Shown piece after piece: positions 1-10,599 of a DNA stretch of 64,000 bases; position 1 is the first letter of the stretch, and every line of letters begins with the position of its first letter. The notes below the pieces were generated by a model, which was not told where the DNA came from, made no database searches, and worked only from the letters and a program-made list of their open reading frames with translations. Source of the DNA: Liolophura sinensis (taxonomy: Eukaryota > Mollusca > Polyplacophora > Chitonida > Chitonidae); NCBI RefSeq assembly GCF_032854445.1, contig NC_088304.1, forward strand, positions 17,895,850-17,959,849. Reading direction: 5' to 3'. The position numbers were made by a program, and so were the translations under genes.

Positions 1-1
1 G

Positions 2-214
2 CCAAAACTGAACCCGCGGCAACACGTGATCAGAATGGCAGAGCTCATTGGAGCTGAAACAAAATTCAAAACCACATTGCCAATAGGCCTGCTGCACCTG
101 GTAGGACAAATCCGTAGAGACGACGATGACATAGCATTCAAAACGGCAATAGCCAACTTCGGAGTTGTTGAATCTTATCCAGCTGGAGTGACTAATTTTA
201 TGACCAAGAAATAA
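2..214 (+). CDS. Possible 3' end of an unknown protein-coding gene (partial)
   Basis: The frame is open from the first bases of the window to a TAA at 212-214, about 70 codons. It reads as a mixed, charged, non-repetitive peptide (for example GLLHLVGQIRRDDDD, ending VTNFMTKK), unlike the low-complexity readings around it. No family is recognised. The piece could be the last exon of a plus-strand gene that starts before the window. The first 30 bases may include the end of an intron, since no clear acceptor fixes the exon start. No canonical AATAAA follows closely. It may equally be a chance ORF. Confidence 0.3.
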   Translation, partial: PKLNPRQHVIRMAELIGAETKFKTTLPIGLLHLVGQIRRDDDDIAFKTAIANFGVVESYPAGVTNFMTKK

Positions 215-3200
215 CAGAGTTGTCGCCACATTTTAACACAACTTTCTAAATCACACTGGGCAAACGCCTCATAAATAACGTCGCTATATAAATTATATAA
301 AGGCCAACATTTTTTTGTACGGAGTGCGATACTACGGTCTTAAAGCAGACCAATGCCCCCAGATGTAAAAATACCTGTACTTGAAAAACGTGGAACAAAG
401 CTTACGAAAAAAAAATAGGATAATCATACATCTTGTACTGACATTACGCTAATCGGGTAGATCATCTTCAGAAACAAGCTACATACATAAATGTATTCGA
501 AATTCCGAACCTTTTAACAAAGTGATAACAATCCATAGCACAAGATCTAGCCTAGAAGTGTTAAACCATACGAAAACCAACAAACTACTGACAAAAATTC
601 TTGTTCGAATATATGAAAAAAGAAAGTTGAACTCTTCTTGACTTTACCAGCAAGCAACTGTATGTATTCATCTAACTTACGTAGAACAATTCATGTATTT
701 ACCTTTTTGTTGGTATGTAAACATCTTGCATTTCTAGTTTTTCATGTCTCTTGTATTGGCACACCTTATTAAACAGTCCTTACCTTTGACTTTATCATGA
801 AATATATTGTCATCTTTTCTCGCCTTAGTGTGTAAAATATCGAACACGTCATTGTCATCCAAGGTACACTCCCGACCCTTGTCAGTCTAATAGTGCAGCA
901 TGCTGTGGACTAGCGTATCTCGGAGTTCACGCTTTGCGGACTTAAAGCAGTCAATGGGTTAAGCCTAATGGATATCTATGTATAAGCACGTTAAATAATG
1001 AGTGCGTTGGATGGTAGCGAGGAAAACTCAGCAGTACTCTCCCCTACCAACGGAATACGATGTATCCAATAGCTGAAAAGACATTAATGACTCCGTTGTT
1101 GTGTGAAACCAGAGAAGTTCCGAAGACGTGAAATAATTAAATAGGTCCATCGTAAATTCTAACAGATAAAGGCGCCTAAAACTCTTCTTCAATTACCCAA
1201 TGCATATTCCCAGGGCGAACATACCGTTATATCCGCCCTTTATCCTACACGCTGCATTGTAATTTTGCACGGATCAATAGTAAATCCGATGACATTTCCT
1301 CAAGCCAATTTTGCCTGCCAATCCCTGCTACAATATTATACAAAGCATTTGATAAGTCCCTAATTAATTGTCTCTTTGGTAGTTTTGAAGAATCACAACC
1401 AACAAGGTCTAAATGTTCAATGATTTGCAGTGAATAGCGATGACATGTAAACTGTCAAATCTGAAAACACAGTACTACAGGAAGAGTTCGTTATTTATTT
1501 ATTTATATATTTAGTTAGTTATGATTTACGCAGGTTTCAGTTGAGAATCTTTATCTGGTATCAAAGTGATCAGGGTATGTGGTTGGAGAGAAAAAAGTGA
1601 CTACAGTAGGCCTGCTATATCACTGATACAGTTTACGTGTAGACTGCAGATGCATGGCCGGAGTATTCCTGGTTCAGGTCTTAGCCTTTGGAGGGGTTGT
1701 GCTGGTACCCAGTAATGCTGACCCCTATTAAATGTTTACCAAATTGCTATAGGATTTTTGTATAACTGCATTCATGCTCAATTCTGACATAAATGGAACT
1801 AAATCTAAGCACCACTGAGGTTGATCTAGGCATTCGACTGTCGCTGGAGTTGCTTCAGTTTAGTAGAGATGGCTTCAAAAATGAAAGTCGCCACGATATG
1901 GCTGCAAAATTGCCGATGTGGCGTTAAGCCATAATCATTCATTTATTCCTTCAAAGATGAAAGCGATGCTAACCTAGTTGTCGTGGACGTCAGAGAAAGC
2001 ACCTCGGTTTAAACACGGTGTTTCAATGATTGCACTGTAAACATCCTTTGCATGCGAGAAGACAAAGAGGAAAAATTTAAAATCTTCAGTTCTAATAAAT
2101 TCAGAGAAAAAAATTATAGGCCTATCATATGATTTGATTAATTTTAAGCATTGTCCAATTAGATGCCGTCCTCTCATTCCATAAACCTTCGGCATCCCTA
2201 ATAATTTTTTCACTGACTGGTATTTGTTATTTAGCAACTGCATGTTTACTAAACGCCACCATAAACGACAAAAAATGTATTTGTATAATTGAACAGCGTG
2301 TCTAACTAGACCAAAGAACTACTGAGGAGATGAATGCTGTCTGAGCTGAGAGGGTATGCTGCTGTCTGACATAATTTGTGTTACCGTCGTTGAATATTAC
2401 AAGGCTTGTAAGTCAGCATGATTATACCTCTGTGAAGGTCTGTAAATGACACAGACCTGACCCACAACACTGCGTGGAATGGCCCTTCGTCTACACGTAA
2501 ATAAGTCATGGTAAACGATCTCAAAATAATGTTTTATCAGTGGTCCTCTGTTATCACATGTCACAAGGCCTATGACAATTCCATTCGGATGGAGTGAATA
2601 ACGTACAGGTATAAGCCCCTTGGGCTAAAGACAAACACCTTCACATTCAACTGTGGCTGAATCTTATATTTGTTGTTTACAAACTACTTGCTAAACACTA
2701 AAAACACTAAACACATGAGGCCTAATAGGAAAATTTATGTCATACTGTCAGGCATAATTTTTTAAACGGTCGTTGAACATTACACCATTCGTAAATCAAC
2801 TGGTTTTACGTTTGTGGTGGTCAGTAAATGGCGCAAGTCTGTACCACAATACTGTGTGAAAATGGCCCGTATACCCGAGAATGTACACGTAACTAAATGA
2901 TTATGAAACGATCTCAAAATGATGTCTTACGTAGTAGTTCCGTTTTATGAATTATCACTTCATGGAGTGAATGGGTTAAGGCAACGTCGCATCCTTGATA
3001 GCGCAATCAAATTGCAAAGCGTTTGATTGGATAAAATTCCCAAGATGGATGCCTCGATTCACACGAATCATTAGTTCAGTATGGTCATTTTGTTGTATCT
3101 CTTATTTGGTGAAATCATGTCGGAAAAAAAGTATGATTTGTTTTAGAAAACTTGAGCATATTGCTTTCACGTGAAATATGTTTTAACCAGGTGATGTCTT

Positions 3201-3290
3201 CTCCTTAAGTAAACGATCCCAAAACAAAAGTATATTTTTCCACACGGTGATAGAGAGAAGGTACCGTCCCAGTTTTCCATAGCTCTTAAA
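215..3290. other. Intergenic, AT-rich
   Basis: No convincing coding frame on either strand; the longest open frame (1974-2243, minus) has no recognisable motif. The stretch holds the diverged repeat pair listed separately and a short ATTT run near 1493-1515. Confidence 0.5.
2385..2925 (+). repeat. Diverged direct repeat pair (about 2385-2530 and 2768-2925)
   Basis: Two segments of about 150 bases align over their length. Both carry a CGTTGAAYATTACA block, then a TCAGTAAATGRC-like block, then CACAAYACTGYGTG, then AATGGCCC, and end near CGATCTCAAAATRATGT. Identity is clearly below that of a recent duplication. The nature of the element is unknown. Confidence 0.55.
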
Positions 3291-3299
3291 ATGTGGAGT

Positions 3300-3780
3300 G
3301 GATTTTTTTGCCTGTAGGAAGTATTTTTAAAAATTCGTACGAATGATCTCTAACGAACCTATATTGTCAAATCCCCACATCTCACAGCCATACAACAATA
3401 TTGTTGAAAAAGTGTTATCAGATAACTTTAGGGCACAGTCTATTGGCAGAGATAAGTGATATATTCGTCAATATAATAAATGAACAGATTTTCACGTTTC
3501 ATCTACAATATGCTTCTTGGCTTCCTTGAATTTTTCATTTTAAAGAAAACGACTTCGAGATACCCATCAACTATTTCGATTTCTCTGTCATCTATAATAA
3601 AATTAAAATGGCAGTTCCCACTACGGAATACTACAATCTTGAATTGGTGTGTATAAACCTCTAGTTTCCACTCTTCACAATAGTTCGCGAATGCGCCTAA
3701 AGCACTTTGTAGATCACTTTGGTTGTCATTAACAGTAATGGTATCGTCTGCGGATAGCATTACAACAATAGCAATATATT
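3300..3780 (-). pseudogene. Non-LTR retrotransposon reverse transcriptase fragment
   Basis: On the minus strand, 3760-3503 is open and reads through the palm of a LINE reverse transcriptase: the catalytic FADD-type motif appears as SADD (residues MLSADDTITV), followed by the helix usually reading ALxxFxxYCExWKLxVN (here ALGAFANYCEEWKLEV), then a KIVVFRSG-like strand and an EIVDGYLEVVF strand like the usual YLGV motif. In a shifted frame further downstream (about 3420-3300) LLYGCEMWGF resembles the conserved YGSEVWG motif that ends this domain in Jockey/CR1-like elements. Frameshifts and stops show the copy is dead, and no endonuclease part is present. The clade is not assigned. Confidence 0.65.
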
Positions 3781-3789
3781 CGCATATTT

Positions 3790-5860
3790 GCCTGAAAGCA
3801 CATAGTGGCCTTACGTAGTTCCCACTGATTATGTGGATTATCTCACTACGGAGGATTATCTGTTGTGAAGCTTCTTTTTAGTAGTTATTAGTTCCCTGCC
3901 AATATTTGTCCATGTATTACAAGAATTCCGTCCTTATTTAAACTTCCACAGGCTGCAAAATGCAACACAGGCTATACATTTAGTGACTTGTAAATGTCAC
4001 AACTTCCAACTATTTTCAAGGATACTAGAGCCCAACAGGGGTGAAATATTGGGGAGTTTATATTAGTATAGCCTAATTCCAAAATACCAAGTAGCCTACT
4101 TGTATAATGTCCTTTTTATTCTACCTCTTTGGTTTAATATTGGTGTTTCCACAGTGATGATGCTTTCAAACATCTCCATCAGTTAAGTTCAAAATTGATA
4201 TAATCTTCTCCGATGTCACATCCCAGCGCGCATCCTCTTTGTGGCCATTTAATGAGATGGAAAGAAAAAATTTTTAATTTGCTCCTTTCACAGACGTATT
4301 TTGACATTGTGGATCACTGCCATTCAGGTAAGTTGGATTTCCTCTGATCTCACTTTGCCTGCTTGTGCACATGACATTTGTAGCCTTTTAATGAGATCTG
4401 AACAAGGGGGGTTAATTTTGCTCAACACCCCGCGGTGAAGTGTTAAGAAGGAGACCCCACTGTACCCTGCCAAGTGCTCATAGCGCGTCGCAGTTAATTA
4501 ACACCTTTAACCCGGGTACACAAAATCACGTACAATTAACCATCCATACTAGAGCCTTCTTACACGAACATACACATGTAGATGAGCAGCTCCGATTCAT
4601 TTGACATGACATCAAATGCATATATATAAATACATATGTTCATAGTGTAATAAAATACTGAAATTTTGATTGAAAAATGATTTGAATGTCTCAGATTATT
4701 AAATCTCCTTGTGTTTTATGTGAAATTGTCAGTGCAGCTAACCGACTGGATTAAAAGCGTATTTTGACGTAGAATTCCTGTTGTGAACTGGGCTGTTTGT
4801 GTATCGATTCCCGATTATTTATTTATGGTCAGTCGACAATCATGGATGGCATAAACGTGAGTATTACCGTTGCTTTGGAAACGGTCATTGACAAATACAT
4901 TTCTCCAGAAAAAGCGATAATATTTACCAACACACACACATCGCGGCTGACGCCAAATATAAACACAGAAAATACTATTTACAAACATAAGTAGGCAGAC
5001 AATAATATATGTCTTCCCAGGTAACCTTTACATTTAACGGTTGTGCAATAGTGCAATAACGCGCAACAATGGAAATCTGGTATACCAAGTAATCATTGAA
5101 GTCATTTTCGCCCATTTGTAACATATTTGGCATTTTTACGTTTTGAAAACTCGTTTCCAGTATTTTTTATGTTCGAGGAGCGGGATTTAGCTCATCGATA
5201 TAATGTGTACCACTCCCAGCCATACAGTACCACTCCCAACCATACAGTACGCACACGCGGTAAATGGTTCAATGTCGGTCTTATACAGACAGTTTTTTTA
5301 AAACTGTTTAATCTCACCGTTGACTTGGTCGCTCAAGTGGCCGTGCGCCAAGTGTTACGTTATTGAAGACCACTTGTGTTGCCGAAATATGGTTTGCATA
5401 TGGGAAAGCTTTTCAGTAACTTGCCAGAAGTCTCTGTGTTTCTCCACACGTAAACTGGCCGCCATCGTATGTAGTATGATAATACTACATACGTATGTAG
5501 TACGGTTAATCCGCCAGTTTCATATAGTGAGTGGTAGGTGCAGTTTTCTTACATTTCTATGAAGCAAACCCAGTTTTTAGGCCTCGTTAATAAAGATGAA
5601 ATGCAGATAATTCAGGCCACCAGAAAATGAGATCACAATATCAGTGATCATAGCCATCCAGCCGTTCCACTGCATCTTTTATTTAAATAAATTTATTGAG
5701 TAGCATGGATGAAGAGATTAAATATAATGATCCCAAGATGTAACTGACCAATTCAGTGAAAATAGCATCTTCATTTTTAGAATGAGAGACGTTGGGAAAA
5801 ATAAAACTATTCTCTGGACCTAAATAATGCAGCTTAAAAATCCTTAATGTAAATCTATCA
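3790..5860. other. Intergenic, AT-rich
   Basis: No gene supported. Small structures only: a direct pair of about 21 bases near 5200-5246 (CCATACAGTACCACTCCCAA) and the hairpin at 5466-5493. Confidence 0.45.
5466..5493. repeat. Perfect 12-bp hairpin
   Basis: CGTATGTAGTAT and its exact reverse complement are separated by GATA, and part of the arm repeats again right after (ACGTATGTAGTAC). It is too short to name an element. Confidence 0.6.
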
Positions 5861-5867
5861 GCAACAT

Positions 5868-6152
5868 GACCGCAGGTAAAGAACATAACCGCAAGTATAG
5901 AACATAACCGCAAGTATAGAACATAACCGCAGGTACAGAAGATAACTGCAGGTATAGAACATAACCGCAAGTATAGAACATAACCGCAGGTATAGAACAT
6001 AACTGCAGGTATAGAACATAACCGCAGATATACAACATAACCGCAGGTATACAACATAACCGCAGGTATACAACATAACCGCAGGTTTACAACAAAACCA
6101 GAGGTATAGAACATAACCCCAGGTATAGGACATAACCGCAGGTATAGAACAT
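5868..6152. repeat. 19-bp minisatellite, about 15 copies
   Basis: The unit is close to CGCAGGTATAGAACATAAC and repeats head to tail. Variants are CGCAAG, TGCAGG and a TATACAACATAAC subtype that clusters at 6030-6090. Because 19 is not a multiple of three and the unit lacks stops on the minus strand, all three minus frames stay open and give a false 161-residue ORF. Confidence 0.95.
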
Positions 6153-6699
6153 AGTTATATGACATCACAGCCTGATCACTTCTGAATTAAGCGCGGGCAT
6201 CAGGCAGTGGATATGATATAAAATGTATGAATACTTAATGTTTGTATGTTTATGACTGGGTTTTGTAAAAATACGTTTTTACATATAAATAATACATTAT
6301 TTTTTCTCTACTGATTGTGTATGCCTGATAGAAACAGAACTGTAACAATCTGTTGAGGAGTACATGTAAATTTCAAACGTCAAGAAGTAGAAGACTTCCG
6401 TCTTGACCAGCATCTTATTCTAATGTGTCTCTGAGGGTAAAATACGAAAATTATTTTTTCATCGCCATCACAAGGTAGGAATGAATAACAGATTAAACAG
6501 CACTGGCCAGCATGATTATAGGCGGGTAAGATTCCTCGTTCTCCAGGATGATTTCGAAATCAAGACATGTAACCAATATCCAAAGCCATATATTGCGATC
6601 GCCGGCAGAAAAGCTATGCATACCTGGCTTTAACACTTACCCAGTTAACAATTAAATGGGTCATTGTTATAAGATCTATTTCGCTACTTCTGTTAGGCC

Positions 6700-6955
6700 C
6701 TTGACCAATGAAGTTGCGTTTGAATATCGCTATTAACCACCAAAATAGGCTTTCCAGTTCTCTCCAGTGTGGTTGTTGTGAGTTCGAACTGACCAGTTTT
6801 TTTTTTGTACATGGGAAGATCTTGCATCGACCTGAGGATGGTCGTGGGTTTCCCACGGGCTGTGTCCGCATTCCTCCAACTATAATGCCGGCTGCCGTCG
6901 TGTAAGTGAAAAAAATTTTGAAAATGTTTTAAAAAGCAATCAAGTGAATAAATAA
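6700..6955 (+). repeat. SINE, old copy, plus orientation
   Basis: Diverged copy of the main SINE. GGATGGTCGTGGGTTTCCC, TATAATGCCGGCTGCCGTCG and GTAAGTGAAA can be recognised, and it ends in AATAAATAAATAG. The tRNA-like head is poor. Confidence 0.75.
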
Positions 6956-6959
6956 ATAG

Positions 6960-8110
6960 TTGTAATTATCATTTCAGCCTCGGGTCATCATGCCTCAAAG
7001 TGTACATGATGAATCGACCAAGTTTCCGAGTCCCTTCCACACACACTCATGTTTTAAATCAGCAGCAGTCTTTGGAACAGGTGTATTCATAAATCCATAA
7101 CGTAAACTTCTGCATAATGAGCTTTAGAGACTTATTTCAACTATGTAACTGATTAAATTAGCCCACACCCATAATGAAGATGTACAAATAAATCACAGGC
7201 TGTGAAAGAAGTTCTCCGGAAGTTAATTACGTGGATTTCAAAATTAACGTGTACCTCATAAGGCATAATGCTGCGTGGCGTCTTTAGGACGATCTACTTG
7301 CAAAACTGTTGAAAAATGTAAATAAAAGTGCTCTCACTATATAAAGGGTTTAATAGCGTCAGTGTCTCCTGTCCCTGGTAGTGACCACAGTGCGCAATTC
7401 ATATCCAGCTTTTTTTCGCCCATTTAGTAAATTTAGTATTTTGCACTGAACACGCTCGCTCAGAATTCACTATTGAATCCAAACCAGACCAGAAAATGAG
7501 ACTAAAGAAATGAACTAGGAACAACAGCTGTACCAGATTAATGCACGCTACAAGATCATAATCAGCGGTACATGGCAGTATAAACAGGTACTCTGTTAAG
7601 AGTATTAATACGTCTTCATTATCTTAAAATACACAGCCGCTTCAAAACAGGTCTGGAAAATAATCATGAAAATCCTCTTTGGACACAAGAGCCGAACAAT
7701 TATAAGGCCCACTGCGTTATTTTAACCAATCAGAAGCACGTGCATTCTTCTCCGCAGGACACTGGGTGCTTACAACAAGACTGATTTGTCTCTTATGGTG
7801 AAGCAGTCCAGCGGACCAATCAGATTATTTGTTACAGGACCAGTTCTGTATTACTTGGACCGGTTAATCAGATTTAAACACGAGCCAGTAGGGCCTGTTG
7901 GCTTTGTGGTCAGATTCAATAAACCACCAATGCTTCTCCTTTATCAGTCTAATCTTACGGAGATTTTTCGCTCGAGTGTCTGTAATAATATTGACACTCA
8001 GTTTTACACGTCTATATCTAGCATAATTTACACTGACAAACATCTTCGGCCCAGGCAAAATGAAACTTGTGTACTTGAAGCTAAAACTGAGAAATATTCC
8101 TTCGTAGCCT
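6960..8110. other. Intergenic
   Basis: No gene supported. The open frame at 7786-8199 ends inside SINE sequence and its upstream half has no recognisable motif. Confidence 0.4.
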
Positions 8111-8111
8111 A

Positions 8112-8315
8112 TATAGTGGTTAGCATGGTTGCGCTACACAATGACCCAGGAGCCTCTCACTCTTGTGATCACTGTCAGTTAAAATCCAGCTCATGCTAGC
8201 TTTCTCTCTGGTCGTATGTGGGAAGGTTTGCCAGCATCCTGCGGATTGTCGTGAGTTTGCTCTAAGCTCTGTTCAGGTTTCCCCACCATAATGCTGGCGA
8301 TCGTAGGGCTAGTTC
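8112..8315 (+). repeat. SINE, old copy, plus orientation
   Basis: The tRNA-like head (GTGGTTAGCATGGTTGCGCT, then ATGACCCAGGAGCCTCTCAC) is followed by the body (CATGCTAGCTTTCTCTCTGG, GTGGGAAGGTTTGCCAGCAT, CACCATAATGCTGGCGATCG). The 3' domain and tail are lost. Confidence 0.8.
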
Positions 8316-9095
8316 TGGTCACTAGGTACGATAACGTAGCGCTAATCATCGGTCAAATAGTTTTCCAAGCGGACAATTTCTCTGAAAAGAAAAACAAAAA
8401 AACTCGAACCCTACTTTATATTTGGTATGAACTGATTCCTTAATTCGGCCGAAGTGTAGTCATGTCACAGCCAGTTAACCGCCTTTTAACAGTAATGCAA
8501 CCGATTAAACTTTTGAATCAAACAAGTCGAGCGCCATGTTCCGAATTCAAATTTCCGCCAACCCCCGCCTAGGTACACACTTGAGTACGTCCGTAATAAC
8601 CAATGCAATAAATAAATAAACTTTTTCATGTTATAGAACTGAGTACAAGCAAACTGAGCATCGTGTAGTCTCAAAATATTTTTAAAGAACAAAAATGCGA
8701 TGTAGTTTTAAGCAAATAGGCCCGCAAGCTTTGCTTGATCTAACCGAATACAATAATGTTTGTCAAGTTTACACAGATCTGCTGCATTTTAAGCATAAAT
8801 GTGACTGGGGAAACAGCTGTGGATTGACAAATTCTATAGGAAGGCGACAGAGCAAAAGGGCAAAGATTAGGTATTAAGGTACAAGCTGAAAACTGTAACG
8901 TGCAAAGCGATTTCGAGTTTTCAAGTTTTCCAGTTTTCGGAAATAGTTTGTTACGTAATTTATAATTATTATAATTACACTTAATTTTTGCTTAACGCCA
9001 CACACAAACATTTTTCACATTTGATGGCGGTCGGTTTCATGGGTTGAGGAGCGCCTAGCCTAAACCACCGATCGATGGTACTAGGTTACTGACGA

Positions 9096-9400
9096 ACTTT
9101 CCCATATGTAACTTACAGACTTCCCATATGTAACTTACAGACTTAACATATGTAACTTACAGACTTCCCATATGTAACTTACAGACTTCCTAACTTACAG
9201 ACTTCCCATATGTAACTTACAGACTTCCCATATGTAACTTACAGACTTCCCATATGTAACTTACAGACTTCCCATATTAACTAACAGACTTCCTATATGT
9301 AACTTACAGACTTCCCATATGTAACTTACAGACTTCCCATATGTAACTTACAGACTTCCCATATGTAACTAACAAACTTCCCATATGTAATTAACAGACA
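9096..9400. repeat. 22-bp minisatellite, about 14 copies
   Basis: The unit is CTTCCCATATGTAACTTACAGA, with variants such as CTTAACATATG and one shortened unit at about 9181-9195. The first and last units are the most diverged. Confidence 0.95.
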
Positions 9401-9424
9401 TACACAACATGGGACATGGTGGAC

Positions 9425-9570
9425 AACAAGTTCAGCGAACTGTACAAACTGTACAAATGTTGTAGTGTACAAACTGTACAAACTGTACAAATGTTGTAAT
9501 GTACAAACTGTACAAACCTTAGACTGTACAATCTGTACAAACCTTAGACTGTACAAACTGTACAAAAGTT
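9425..9570. repeat. TGTACAAAC-type tandem array
   Basis: Repeated TGTACAAACTGTACAAA blocks (TGTACA is self-complementary), interspersed with ATGTTGTARTG or CCTTAGAC. This gives many small palindromes. Confidence 0.85.
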
Positions 9571-9594
9571 AGACGAAAGTGTAATAGTAGGCAA

Positions 9595-9730
9595 ACAGAT
9601 GGCCATTCGTGAGCGGTAAAATTCGGCCTCTTGTCAGTTTACCTCAGTTAGGATTTTATTCTAACTGTTCATGTAAATGCTTAAATAGTAACACGCCCCA
9701 CTACCACCATGGCTTAAAAAATTAGGTAAA
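9595..9730 (+). repeat. Interspersed repeat 'R' (unnamed), copy 1
   Basis: Shares CGGCCTCTTGTCARTTTA, then CTCAGTTA, then TTCTAACTGTTCATGTAAAT, then ACCATGGCTTAA with segments at 22.68, 37.13, 42.12 and 42.79 kb. This copy shows the uninterrupted CCATGGCTTAA site that holds a SINE in the 37 and 42 kb copies. Confidence 0.7.
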
Positions 9731-10081
9731 ATTGATGATACTTGCATGCTGTTAGACGAATCCTCAACTCATGTGTCCTAGTGATTGAAAGATAAGTGCC
9801 CCTCTATCAATGTTGGCAGTCCTGAAGTATTACTGAGGGAAGTGTAACATTATTTCTGACAGAGAAAGTCTAGTATTTCTTAACGTGCTATACTTTTCTG
9901 CATGGAAAACAAAACGGGTAGTTGAATTTCCCGTCTTATGCTGACTTGCACTTACATTTTATAGAATCTGCCCAAAGAATATTTTATATTTCCAGCTTAG
10001 CTTCCACGTTAACCGCCCTGAATCGTACAACATTCACAAATCTTGAACTCGGTCCCTTCGCATGCGCTGTCCTCAAAGTGT

Positions 10082-10205
10082 CAACTGTAGGTGGGAAGGT
10101 CTGCCAGCAACATGCGGATGGTTGTGAGTTTTCCCCGCTCTCTTCCTGGTTTCCTCCCACTATAATGCTGGCAGTCGTCGTATAAGTGAAATATTCTTCA
10201 GTACG
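10082..10205 (+). repeat. SINE fragment, plus orientation
   Basis: GGTGGGAAGGTCTGCCAGCA, CCTCCCACTATAATGCTGGC and CGTATAAGTGAAATATTCTT match the main SINE. The tRNA head is missing and the 3' tail is degraded. Confidence 0.8.
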
Positions 10206-10397
10206 ACGTAAGCTGTACTTGACGAAAATGGGTTTCTCGTGGTATTTTCTGAATTTACATCACTTCATTGTGCGGATATAATAAATACCATAACGTTGCA
10301 TTCAACACGAATATAGCCAATAAATCCACTTACACAACATCAGAACACCATATATGTTATCAAAAACGAGTGCTGAGATTTTTCACCTAGTTATATA

Positions 10398-10590
10398 TAT
10401 ATTGGTGTTTTACGCAGCGCACTTATACTATTTCACTTATACGACGGCGGCCAGCATTGAGGAAGCCGGATAGGGCCCAGTGGAAACCCATAACCATCAG
10501 CAGGTTGCCGGCAGACCTTCCCACGTACTGCCGGAGAGGAAGCCATCGTGAGCTAGACGAACTCACAGCGACCGCATTCGTGAGTTGCTA
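10398..10590 (-). repeat. SINE fragment, minus orientation
   Basis: Starts with ATTGGTGTTTTACGC, then TTTCACTTATACGACGGCGG, CAGACCTTCCCACGTACTGC and CACAGCGACCGCATTCGTGA. Several bases are missing in the middle of the conserved GGTGGGAGGAAACC block. Confidence 0.8.
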
Positions 10591-10599
10591 CAATGATAG

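Noticed and set aside
5683-6168. 161-residue minus-strand ORF
   Set aside because: It is translation of the 19-bp minisatellite; all three frames are open for the same reason.
9096-9400. CRISPR-like regular repeats
   Set aside because: Units abut with no unique spacers, and the setting is an intron-bearing animal genome.
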